Below, one piece after another: positions 29,272 through 37,097 of a DNA stretch of 64,000 nucleotides. Source of the stretch: Streptomyces sp. MMBL 11-1. Its GTDB lineage: Bacteria > Actinomycetota > Actinomycetes > Streptomycetales > Streptomycetaceae. Below the pieces are notes generated by a model, which did not search any database, was not told the DNA's origin, and saw only the letters and a program-made list of their open reading frames with translations. The stretch spans positions 5,769,001 through 5,833,000 of the forward strand of contig NZ_CP117709.1 of the NCBI RefSeq assembly GCF_028622875.1, read 5' to 3'. The translations under genes were made by a program, and so were the position numbers. Position 1 is the stretch's first letter. The number at the start of each line of letters is the position of its first letter.

Positions 29272-31317
29272 TCAGAAGGTGAGCTTGAAGCTGTTGATCC
29301 GCCCGGTGTCCTGGCGTGCGACATCCTGGACCTTCAGCTTCCAGACCCCGTTGGCCACCTCGGACGAGGCGTTGACCGTGTAGGTCGCCACCACGTTGTC
29401 CGCGGAGTCGCCGGAGGAGGAGTTCTTCAGCCGGTAGGCGGTGCCGTCCGGGGCCACCAGGTCGATGACCAGGTCACCACGCCAGGTGTGCGTGATGTTC
29501 ACGTCCGCCTTGAGGGTGCTCGGCGCGTTGCCGGCCACACCGGAGACGGTGACCGAGCTGGTGACGGCCGCACCGGCGTCCGGGATGTTCACCGGGGTGG
29601 TGTTCTCGAACACCTTGCCGCCCGGGTCGGGGTCGCCGCCGCCGGGGCGGGCGCCCACGTTGATACCGGCCCAGGCGTGGGCCACGGCCGCGTACTCGGG
29701 GCTGGTGGCCCCGTACAGCTCACTGGCGACCGCGAGCGTGCCGGTGCGGGCAGCCGCGTAGTTGGTCGTCGAGGTGAACTTCGTGGTCAGCGCCTTGAAC
29801 CAGATCTGCAGCGCCTTGTCCCGGCCGATGCCGGTCACCGGGAGGCCGTCGGAGGTCGGCGAGTCGTAGTTGACGCCGTTGACGGTCTTGGCGCCGCTGC
29901 CCTCGGAGAGCAGGTAGAACCAGTGGTTCGCCGGGCCCGAGGAGTAGTGGACGTCGACGTTGCCGATGCCCGAGTACCAGTAGTCCTTGGACGAGCCGTC
30001 CTTGGAGGGCTTGTCCATGTAGCGCAGCGGGGTGCCGTTGCCGCGGATGTCGATCTTCTCGCCGACCAGGTAGTCACCCGGGTCCGCGCTGGTGTTGGAG
30101 TAGAACTCCACGCCCGCGGCGAAGATGTCGGAGGTGGCCTCGTTCAGGCCGCCGGACTCGCCGCTGTAGACCAGCCTGGCCGTGACCGAGGTCAGACCGT
30201 GCGTCATCTCGTGGGCGGCCACGTCCAGGGAGGTCAGCGGCTTGACGTTGCCGTCGCCGTCGCCGTACGTCATGCAGAAGCAGCTGTCCTGCCAGAACGC
30301 GTTGACGTAGTTGTTGCCGTAGTGGACGCGGGAGTACGCGCCGACGCCGTCACCGCGGATGCCGGAACGGCCGTGCACGTTCTTGTAGTAGTCCCACGTC
30401 TCGGCCGCGCCGTAGTGGGCGTCCGCGCCGGCCGTCTCGGCGTTCTGCGGCGTGCCGTCGCCCCAGATGTCGTCCGGGCCGGAGAACAGCGTGCCGGTGC
30501 CGGAGCTGCCCCGGTTCAGGTTGTACGTCTTGTGGTTGCCGCGCGTCGTGTCGGTCAGGGTGTACGAGGGCGCGGTGCCCAGGGTGACCTGGCCGTTGTA
30601 CTGCGTGTTGCCCGTGCCGTTGTGGACGGCCTGCCACTCGTAGAGCTTCTCGCCGGAGGCGGCGTCCGTGAGGACGTGCAGCTCGTTCGGGGTGCCGTCG
30701 TGCTGGAGTCCGCCAACGACGGTCTCGTACGCGAGCTGCGGGGATCCGCTGCCCAGCCACACCACCTTGCGCGGGGCCTCGCTGGCCTTCTTCGCCTTCG
30801 AGCCCTCGGCCTTCGCCGCGGCGAGCGCCTGCTGCTCGGCCGCTGCCGGGGCCACGTCGGCGGTGAGGCCGACGGCCTTCAGCTGCGCGCTGGTCGCCTT
30901 CGACGCCTTGCTGACGCCCTCGGTCGTCCCGGCCGCGGACTCCTTGACCACGAGGTCGCCGCCGAGGACGGGAAGCCCGTTCAGGGTGCGCTCGTAGCGG
31001 GTGTGCGTCGTGCCGTCGCGGTCCTGGACGACATCGCGGACCACGAGCTTCTCCGTGGACCCGAGGCCGAGCTCCTTGGCGGTGGCCGCCCTGGTGGCGT
31101 TCGCCTCGCTGAGCAGCTCGGCGCGCTGGGCGGGGGAGAGCTTGGCGGGCAGGGCGCCCGGGTCGGCCTTCGTGCCGACGGTGATGCCGCCGAGCGGGGC
31201 CGAGGCGGGAGCGGGGGTGGCGGTCGCGGCGCCGGACGGGACGGCGACGGCGATGAGGGCCGCTGCGGCTATCAGAGCGCCGGTCGCGGTGGCGCGGCGG
31301 TTGGGCGTGGATCTCAC
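29272..31317 (-). CDS. secreted M4 (thermolysin-like) zinc metalloprotease with P-domain
   Basis: 681 residues. Signal peptide (about 1-33), FTP propeptide region (about 55-115), PepSY region, then the M4 catalytic domain with AAHEMTHGL (HExxH, zinc ligands) and GGLNEATSDI (third ligand Glu). HYSSGPANHWFY supplies the C-terminal M4 residues. The last about 115 residues form a proprotein-convertase-like P-domain (GDLVIDLVAPDG, GVWKLKVQDV). It is an extracellular neutral protease matured by prodomain removal. Stop lies 41 bases from a terminator shared with glgP. Confidence 0.95.
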   Translation of the reverse strand: MRSTPNRRATATGALIAAAALIAVAVPSGAATATPAPASAPLGGITVGTKADPGALPAKLSPAQRAELLSEANATRAATAKELGLGSTEKLVVRDVVQDRDGTTHTRYERTLNGLPVLGGDLVVKESAAGTTEGVSKASKATSAQLKAVGLTADVAPAAAEQQALAAAKAEGSKAKKASEAPRKVVWLGSGSPQLAYETVVGGLQHDGTPNELHVLTDAASGEKLYEWQAVHNGTGNTQYNGQVTLGTAPSYTLTDTTRGNHKTYNLNRGSSGTGTLFSGPDDIWGDGTPQNAETAGADAHYGAAETWDYYKNVHGRSGIRGDGVGAYSRVHYGNNYVNAFWQDSCFCMTYGDGDGNVKPLTSLDVAAHEMTHGLTSVTARLVYSGESGGLNEATSDIFAAGVEFYSNTSADPGDYLVGEKIDIRGNGTPLRYMDKPSKDGSSKDYWYSGIGNVDVHYSSGPANHWFYLLSEGSGAKTVNGVNYDSPTSDGLPVTGIGRDKALQIWFKALTTKFTSTTNYAAARTGTLAVASELYGATSPEYAAVAHAWAGINVGARPGGGDPDPGGKVFENTTPVNIPDAGAAVTSSVTVSGVAGNAPSTLKADVNITHTWRGDLVIDLVAPDGTAYRLKNSSSGDSADNVVATYTVNASSEVANGVWKLKVQDVARQDTGRINSFKLTF

Positions 31318-31771
31318 GCGGACTCCTTCTGCGAGGGGGGTACCGGCGGCGCTGGACGGGCCGTCCGGACGGTGCAGGCGGTGCGCGGAACGGGGTGAAG
31401 AGTGTCAGCAGATGACCGCACCTGTCAGGACCGCGTCAACAAGTTGGCCGGTTTTCGTTCGTTGCCGGAAAGGTCATGTTCGTTAAGCGGACGTTTCACC
31501 GATCATTGCCACGGTGTTACCGGGCGTTGCGGAGCCCGGTATTCACAGGGTGGCCACAGGTTTCGCGCGCGACGCGCACCGTGGTCTCGCGGGCGGGAAG
31601 GGCCGCGATGACCGCCTGATGAGACAGCGTCGGGTTCTGGCCAGATTCGCGCACTGGAATGCGCCGGTCCGCCAGGAGGCGGTGCGGGGGCGGACGGACG
31701 GTCGTGCGGTTGTGGCGCTCGGGCGGCCGGGGCGGCCGGGGCGGCGGGGGCGGCGGGGGCAGTCGTGGTGC
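31318..31771. other. intergenic region upstream of the M4 protease
   Basis: 454 bases without a gene. A TTGACG in minus-strand sense (31434-31439) may be the protease -35, but no good -10 follows. A hairpin with 8-bp arms (31518-31541) may end the TetR transcript. Near the TetR stop, 31720-31760 is a G/C-rich run of GGGGCGGC-like units. Confidence 0.5.
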
Positions 31772-32362
31772 TCAGCCGCTCGCGTCCGTCGGATACACCG
31801 CGTCCAGGAGGTCGCGCACGAAGCGGTCCACGTCGTCCAGCCCCGCCGCCGCGAGCGTGGCCGGGCCGTTCGTCAGCAGATGCGGGATCGCCGCGTGCAG
31901 CGCGAGGGTGACGACGGCGGCGCGCTCCGGGGTGACGGGCAGTCCGGCGGAGCGCTGGGCCAGCTCCATGCCCAGGAAATCGCCGCTCGCCATCGGGTCG
32001 AGGATGCCGGACAGCCAGGGGCGCCGGGTCGCCTCGGCCTGCAGCTCCAGCACCGCCAGCAGCCGGGAGCGGCCGGGCCCCGCGACGTTCTCCAGGAGGG
32101 AGCGGAAGAGGATCACCAGGCCCTCGCGGTCCGCCGGGCCGGGGCCGGCCGCCAGCTGCCCGGTGAGCGCGAGGTACTGCTCCAGGCATCGTTCCGCCGC
32201 CGCGCGGAGCACCGCGTCCCGGGTCGGGAAGTAGTTCTTGGTGGTGCCCGGAGGCACCTCGGCCGCCCGGTCCACGGCCCGGTGGGTCAGCCCGCGCCCG
32301 CCTTCCCCGGCCAGCACCTCGACGGCCGCGTCCCGCAGTCGGTCCCGCCGGTCCGGATTCAC
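31772..32362 (-). CDS. TetR-family regulator
   Basis: 196 residues from a GTG at 32362 with GGGAG upstream. The N-terminal HTH reads AAVEVLAGEGGRGLTHRAVD then VPPGTTKNYFPTRDAVLRA, typical of TetR. The C-terminal ligand-binding domain (about 75-190) is helical, of the TetR_C group seen beside oxidoreductases. Divergent from a flavin monooxygenase with an operator-like palindrome between them, so it probably represses both genes until a small ligand binds. Confidence 0.92.
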   Translation of the reverse strand: MNPDRRDRLRDAAVEVLAGEGGRGLTHRAVDRAAEVPPGTTKNYFPTRDAVLRAAAERCLEQYLALTGQLAAGPGPADREGLVILFRSLLENVAGPGRSRLLAVLELQAEATRRPWLSGILDPMASGDFLGMELAQRSAGLPVTPERAAVVTLALHAAIPHLLTNGPATLAAAGLDDVDRFVRDLLDAVYPTDASG

Positions 32363-32428
32363 GCGCGCTCCCTCGCTCCCGTACGGCTGCCGCCCCCTCG
32401 GCCTGTCCTTGTCGATGCTACCCCAGCC

Positions 32429-32447
32429 GTGGTACCACAGATGTGGT
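32429..32447. promoter_or_regulatory. overlapping palindromes, TetR operator candidate
   Basis: GTGGTACCAC (32429-32438) is a perfect palindrome, and ACCACA-GA-TGTGGT (32434-32447) is an inverted repeat sharing half of it. They lie immediately upstream of the monooxygenase -35 element. Confidence 0.6.
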
Positions 32448-32449
32448 GG

Positions 32450-32477
32450 TTGCCTGTACGGTGCTCCTCCGTACGGT
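32450..32477 (+). promoter_or_regulatory. promoter of the flavin monooxygenase gene
   Basis: TTGCCT (32450-32455) and TACGGT (32472-32477) are 16 bases apart, 23 bases before the ATG. The operator candidate abuts the -35. Confidence 0.5.
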
Positions 32478-32500
32478 CCGAACGAGCTCGGGAGTGCGAC

Positions 32501-33592
32501 ATGACAGGAACGGCGACCGTGGTGGGCGCGGGCATCGGCGGTCTGGCGACCGCGATCGGACTCCGCCGCGCGGGCTGGACGGTCACGGTGCTGGAGCGGC
32601 GCGCCGAACTGGAGCGGCACGGCGGGGCCTTCGGCATCCACCCCACCGCACAGTCCGCGCTCGACCGGCTCGGCGTGGGCGACGTGCTGCGCGACCACGC
32701 CGTGCCCTACCGCGACGCGCACATCCGCACCCCGGACGGGACGTCGATCGCCCGCCTCCCGCTGGAGCGCATCGAGCGCAAGGCGGGCCGCCCCGAACTC
32801 CTCATCCCCCGCTTCCGCCTGCTCGACGCCCTGGTCGCCGCCCTCGACACCTTCGGCGACGTCCCGCTCAACCTGGGTGAGAGGGTCACCGACGTGGACG
32901 CCGTCGCCGCCGGACAGGACCTGGTGGTCGGCGCCGACGGCATCCGCAGCGCCGTGCGCACCGCCCGCTTCGGCGACCGCAGCGGCCCGCGCGGCATCGG
33001 CACCGTCGCGTGGATCGGCACCGCCGGCCTCGAGAGCCCGGTGTACGGCGAGACCTGGGGCAGCGGCCGGTTCTTCGGGATGACCCCGGTCGAACCGGGC
33101 CGCACCAACTGGTACGCCACCGTGCCCGAGGCCACCACCGCCGAGGAGCTGCGCGCCGCCTTCGCCGGCTGGCACGACCCGGTCCCGCGCATCCTGGACA
33201 CCACCGACCCGGCCACCTGGATCCGCTACGACATGCTCCACCTGTACCCGGCGCTGCCCGCCTTCGTCTCCACCGGCGGCCGGCCCGCCTCCCGTGCCGC
33301 CGCCGTCGTCCGGCCCGCACCCGTCGCCCTGGTCGGCGACGCGGCCCACGCCATGACGCCCAACCTCGGCCAGGGTGCCTGCACCGCGATCCTGGACGCG
33401 GACGCCCTGACCCGCGCGCTCGCCGCGGCGCCCCCCGGCCCCGCGGGCGTCGCCGGGGCCCTGCGCGCCTACGACGCCGAACGCCGCCGCAGCGCCCAGC
33501 GGACCGCCCTCGCCTCCCGGACCCTGCACCGCTTCATGAGCACGGAGCGCACCCGGCTGCGGGACGCGGCGGTGCGCCTGCTGCCCGGGTGA
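32501..33592 (+). CDS. FAD-dependent monooxygenase
   Basis: 363 residues, class A flavoprotein of the salicylate-hydroxylase / PHBH type. Visible: VVGAGIGGLATAIGLRRAG (FAD beta-alpha-beta, residues 7-25), VLER acidic end of strand 2, DLVVGADGIRSAVR (DG motif, about 145-158) and ALVGDAAHAMTPNLGQGA (GD motif, about 278-295). Uses NAD(P)H and oxygen to hydroxylate an aromatic-type substrate, which is unknown. Likely repressed by the divergent TetR protein. The ATG at 32501 has GGAG 7 bases upstream. Confidence 0.93.
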   Translation: MTGTATVVGAGIGGLATAIGLRRAGWTVTVLERRAELERHGGAFGIHPTAQSALDRLGVGDVLRDHAVPYRDAHIRTPDGTSIARLPLERIERKAGRPELLIPRFRLLDALVAALDTFGDVPLNLGERVTDVDAVAAGQDLVVGADGIRSAVRTARFGDRSGPRGIGTVAWIGTAGLESPVYGETWGSGRFFGMTPVEPGRTNWYATVPEATTAEELRAAFAGWHDPVPRILDTTDPATWIRYDMLHLYPALPAFVSTGGRPASRAAAVVRPAPVALVGDAAHAMTPNLGQGACTAILDADALTRALAAAPPGPAGVAGALRAYDAERRRSAQRTALASRTLHRFMSTERTRLRDAAVRLLPG

Positions 33593-33832
33593 GCTTCACG
33601 GGCCTGGCCCGCGCCTGCCCCGTCCGCGGGTTCGCGCCCGTCGGCAGGGGCGGTCGTGGCGCGGACGCCCGGGGCCGGCCTCGACACGTGCCCGGAGAGG
33701 CTGCCGCGCGGGGGCCGACCGCCAGGCCGTGCCGGGGCCGACCCCGGGCGCGTGCCGGGGCCGGCCGCCGGGCCGTGCCGGGGCTGACCCCGGGCCGTGC
33801 CGATGGTGCCGCCGTGCTGCCGCTGTGGTCCG

Positions 33833-34625
33833 CTACCCCAGCGGTACGGGGACCCGGGCCGGGAGAGGCGCGGTCAGCCGGTCCGCGCCCGCCGGGACGG
33901 GAACGGCGGCGAAGAGAGCGTTCTGCTGTTCCTGGAGCTGCTTCTTCCGCTCCGGGCCGGTGCCGGGGAGGCGCTGTTCCTCGTACAGCTTGTGGGTGGC
34001 TTCCTGGGCCTGCTTGCTGGCGGGGGTGTGGAACTGGACCTCGAAGAGCTGCGCCGAACGGGGGGCGCGCCAGACGGTGTTGAGCCCCTTGTGCCCCTGG
34101 GAGCGGCCCCATGTGTTGGACCACTTGGTGCTGTCGTTGCCCCATGCGGAGAGCGTCCGCGCGGCGGTCGTGACGCCGTCCGTGTACTGGTCGTCGCGCA
34201 ACTGGAGGGTGTAGCGGACCGCGTCGCTGAGCGTGGCGAGCGCGTCCTCGGCGCTCTGTCCGGGGTGCTCCTTCAGCGAGGTGGCGACCTTCCGCTTGAG
34301 GGAGTCCGGGGACTTCAGCCGGTTCTCGAAGCCGATCACCTCGGCGCCGGCGATCCAGGCCGCGGCCCGCACCTGGGGGCTGATGTCCCGCTCGGCGCGC
34401 CGGGCCGCCTCGATGTAGTCGTCGACCCGCTGGTTGTCGGCCGGGCCGAGGGAGAGCCCGCCCTCCCCGGTCCACCCGTCCCCCGGCTGCTGGGCGACAG
34501 CCGTCCCCGCCGGCCCTGTCCGGTCCGGCGGGGACGGCCACGGCGGTGGAGGTGATGCCGAGGGAGAGCGCGGTGGCCAGTGCGGCCGTGATCGCGCCCC
34601 GGGTGACGGTACGGGTGGTGGTCAT
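33833..34625 (-). pseudogene. secreted RelA/SpoT-fold ATP nucleotide 3'-pyrophosphokinase, apparent frameshift
   Basis: A signal peptide (MTTTRTVTRG then a hydrophobic run to TAVAVPAG) is read from the ATG at 34625. About 35 codons in, at 34505-34535, the frame must shift by one base (near CCCC and GGGG runs) to continue into a conserved domain that runs to 33833. In that frame the RelA/SpoT synthetase elements are visible: RLKSPDSLKRKV (substrate loop), DALATLSDAVRYTL (metal Asp region), GHKGLNTVWRAP, and LFEVQFHTPAS (catalytic EVQ). Upstream of the shift the domain frame soon meets a stop and has no signal peptide, so neither frame alone makes a secreted enzyme. From memory, secreted pppApp-type synthetases exist in S. 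morookaensis. A sequencing error is as likely as a true pseudogene. Confidence 0.75.
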
Positions 34626-34936
34626 CCGAGTGATTCCTGCCTTCGCGTAGGGGGCGTTACGCGCGGCACAACTGGCACACCGGGACGGAGGTGTCGTCCG
34701 GAGGGCCAACGAGGTGATCTTCGGCCGGATCGGCTCACGGCAGGTGTCCGGCCGGTGCGACGCCGGGTGACGGGCAGGTGGTCACGGCGGGGCGTCGGGT
34801 TCCCCTGTTTCGGCATGTCGGCCGTCGGGTTCCCCGTTCCGGCATGCCGGCCGTCGGAAGATACGCGTTCGCTTCCGGCTCGGTCGATCCATCAGACGTG
34901 CGCGTGTTTCCCGACGCGGAAGGGGTGGCGAGCACG
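34626..34936. other. intergenic region with a 30-bp tandem repeat
   Basis: 311 bases, no gene. GTCGGGTTCCCC begins two near-identical units at 34794-34823 and 34824-34852, each ending GGCATGYCGGCC; a third start (GTCGG) follows. The region separates the frameshifted gene from the isochorismatase remnant and looks decayed. Confidence 0.6.
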
Positions 34937-35190
34937 GTGAACAGCGCACTTCTGGTGATGGACGTCCAACGGGACGTCGTGGCCATCGCCGACGACGGTT
35001 CCGGATATCTGCCGCGCCTGCGCGGGGCGATCGACGGCGCCAGGGCTGCCGGCGGGGTTCCATCCGGGCTGTGAGGCCGCGGATCCCCACGAGACCTCGG
35101 GGCGGAGGACGCCGACGGGCCGACGATCGCGCGGTGCTCGCCGCGCGCATCTTCGTCAGCATGTCACAGCGCCCCCGGCGGTAGCCGCCG
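34937..35190 (+). pseudogene. isochorismatase-family hydrolase remnant
   Basis: A GTG at 34937 starts 45 codons (VNSALLVMDVQRDVVAIA...) that are a clear N-terminus of the cysteine-hydrolase/isochorismatase family, including the catalytic Asp of MDVQRD. It then stops after ARAAGG. Further on, frames containing EDADG and DRAVLAARIFVS echo the family C-terminus, so an internal segment (the Lys and Cys of the triad) has been lost and the rest is frameshifted. Non-functional. Alternative: a chance short ORF, but the 15-residue match to the family start argues against that. Confidence 0.65.
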
Positions 35191-35213
35191 CCGGCCCGAG
35201 CAGCATCCCCGGC

Positions 35214-37097
35214 TCAGGCCAGACTGTCCTTCCACGTCCGGTGCAGCCCCGCGAACCGGCCCGTACCGCCGATCAGTTCGGCGGGTGCGCCGTCCTCCAC
35301 GATGCGGCCGTGCTCCATCACCAGCACCCGGTCAGCGATCTCCACCGTGGAGAGCCGGTGGGCGATCACCACCGCCGTGCGGCCGTGCAGCACCGTGTCC
35401 ATGGCCCGCTGCACCGCCCGCTCGCCGGGGACGTCCAGGGAACTGGTCGCCTCGTCCAGGATCAGCACCGCCGGGTTCGCCAGCAGGGCCCGGGCGAACG
35501 CCACCAACTGCCGCTGGCCCGCCGAGATACGCCCGCCCCGCTTGCGTACGTCCGTGTCGTAGCCGTCCGGGAGGGCGGCGATGAAGTCGTGCGCGCCGAT
35601 CGCCTTCGCGGCCTGCTCGATCTCCTCGCGGGTGGCGTCCGGGCGGCCGATCGCGATGTTCTCCGCGACCGTCCCGGAGAACAGGAACGCCTCCTGCGTC
35701 ACCATCACCACGCCCCGTCGCAGCTCGGCGGTGTCCAGGTCGCGCAGGTCGGTGCCGTCCAGCAGGACCCGGCCCCCGGTCGGGTCGTAGAAGCGGGCCA
35801 GCAGCCTGGCCAGCGTCGACTTGCCCGCGCCCGTCGACCCGACGACCGCCACCGTCAGGCCGGCCGGGATGTGCAGGTCGAAGGTGGGCAGCACCTCGCC
35901 GCCCGTACGGTAGGCGAACCGCACACCGTCGAACGTGACCTCCCGGCCCGGGAGCCCGCCCGAGCGCGGTGGCAGTTCCTTCGGCCGGTCGGTCTCCGGG
36001 ACGCTCGGGGTCTGGGCCAGCAGCCCGGCGATCTTCGTCAGCGAGGCCGCCGCCGACTCGTAGGAGTTGAGGAACATCCCCAGCCGGTCGATCGGGTCGT
36101 ACAGCCGCCGTATGTACAGCACCGCCGCCGCCAGCACGCCGAGTGCCAGCGTGCCGTCCGCCACCCGGTAGGCGCCCCACAGCACCATTCCGGCCACCGC
36201 CGTGTTCGCGATCAGCCGCGAACCGATGACATAGCGGGCCATTTCCAGTATCGCGTCGCCGTTCGCCCGCTCGTGGCGGGTGTTCAGCGCGGTGAAGACC
36301 GTGTCGTTGCTCCGCTCGCGGCGGAACGCCTGGACCGGACGGATGCCGTTCATCGTCTCCGCGAACTTCACGATCACCGCCGCGATCGCCGTCGACCGCG
36401 CCGTGAACGCGACGGACGCCCGCCGCCGGTACACGCGGACCAGCAGGTACAGCGGTACGAAGGAGAGCGTGGCGATCGAGCCGATCCCCAGGTCCAGCCA
36501 GAGCAGCACCAACGCGATCGACACGAACGACAGGACCACGCCGATCAGTTCCTGGAGCCCCTCGCTCAGCAGTTCCCGCAGCGATTCCACATCCGTCGTG
36601 GAGCGCGAGATGAGCCGGCCCGAGGTGTAGCGCTCGTGGAAGTCGACGCTGAGGGCCTGCGCGTGGCGGAAGATCCGGCCGCGCAGATCGAGCAGCACGT
36701 CCTGGTTGATCCGCGCGGCGGCCCGGACGAAGCCGTACTGGAGGACACCCGCGCCGACGGAACAGAGCGCGTAGGCGATCGCGACCGCGACCAGCGGCCC
36801 GTAGTCGTGCTCGCGGAACGCCGGAACCCCGCTGTCGATCGCGTACGCCACGAGCAGCGGGCCCGCCTGCATCGCGACCTGCTGGACCAGCAGGAGCAGG
36901 GCCGACACCGCGACCCGGCCGCGCATCGGTGCCAGCAGCGAGAACAGCAGCGCCTTGGTCGCCCCGGGCGGCGCGGGCAGGTCGTCCCGGTCGAACGGGT
37001 CGTCGGCGGGCCCGCGCGCGGGCGCGACCCGGTTCCTCGGCGTGCTGTCGTCGTCGTCGGCGGCCGGGAGCGACGCGTCGTCGGTGGTCGTGGTCAT
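35214..37097 (-). CDS. ABC exporter half-transporter (catalytically complete partner)
   Basis: 627 residues. After an acidic N-tail come six membrane helices (about 55-330), then the ATPase domain with Walker A GSTGAGKST, Q-loop, signature RISAGQ (atypical, not LSGGQ), Walker B with catalytic Glu LILDEATSSLD, and switch His AHRLST. Overlaps the upstream partner gene (ATGA), so the two form a heterodimer. Paired with the partner, the canonical ATP site uses this Walker B and the partner LSGGQ. Substrate unknown. Confidence 0.93.
   Translation of the reverse strand: MTTTTDDASLPAADDDDSTPRNRVAPARGPADDPFDRDDLPAPPGATKALLFSLLAPMRGRVAVSALLLLVQQVAMQAGPLLVAYAIDSGVPAFREHDYGPLVAVAIAYALCSVGAGVLQYGFVRAAARINQDVLLDLRGRIFRHAQALSVDFHERYTSGRLISRSTTDVESLRELLSEGLQELIGVVLSFVSIALVLLWLDLGIGSIATLSFVPLYLLVRVYRRRASVAFTARSTAIAAVIVKFAETMNGIRPVQAFRRERSNDTVFTALNTRHERANGDAILEMARYVIGSRLIANTAVAGMVLWGAYRVADGTLALGVLAAAVLYIRRLYDPIDRLGMFLNSYESAAASLTKIAGLLAQTPSVPETDRPKELPPRSGGLPGREVTFDGVRFAYRTGGEVLPTFDLHIPAGLTVAVVGSTGAGKSTLARLLARFYDPTGGRVLLDGTDLRDLDTAELRRGVVMVTQEAFLFSGTVAENIAIGRPDATREEIEQAAKAIGAHDFIAALPDGYDTDVRKRGGRISAGQRQLVAFARALLANPAVLILDEATSSLDVPGERAVQRAMDTVLHGRTAVVIAHRLSTVEIADRVLVMEHGRIVEDGAPAELIGGTGRFAGLHRTWKDSLA

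Noticed and set aside
31514..32500. Upstream extension of the monooxygenase frame
   Set aside because: It lies antisense to TetR and lacks any FAD-protein sequence before MTGTATVVGAGIGG; the ATG at 32501 has promoter and ribosome site.
33593..33832. Possible small gene in the GC-rich gap after the monooxygenase
   Set aside because: Only imperfect GCCGGGGCCGACCCC-like repeats are seen, with no start and ribosome site.
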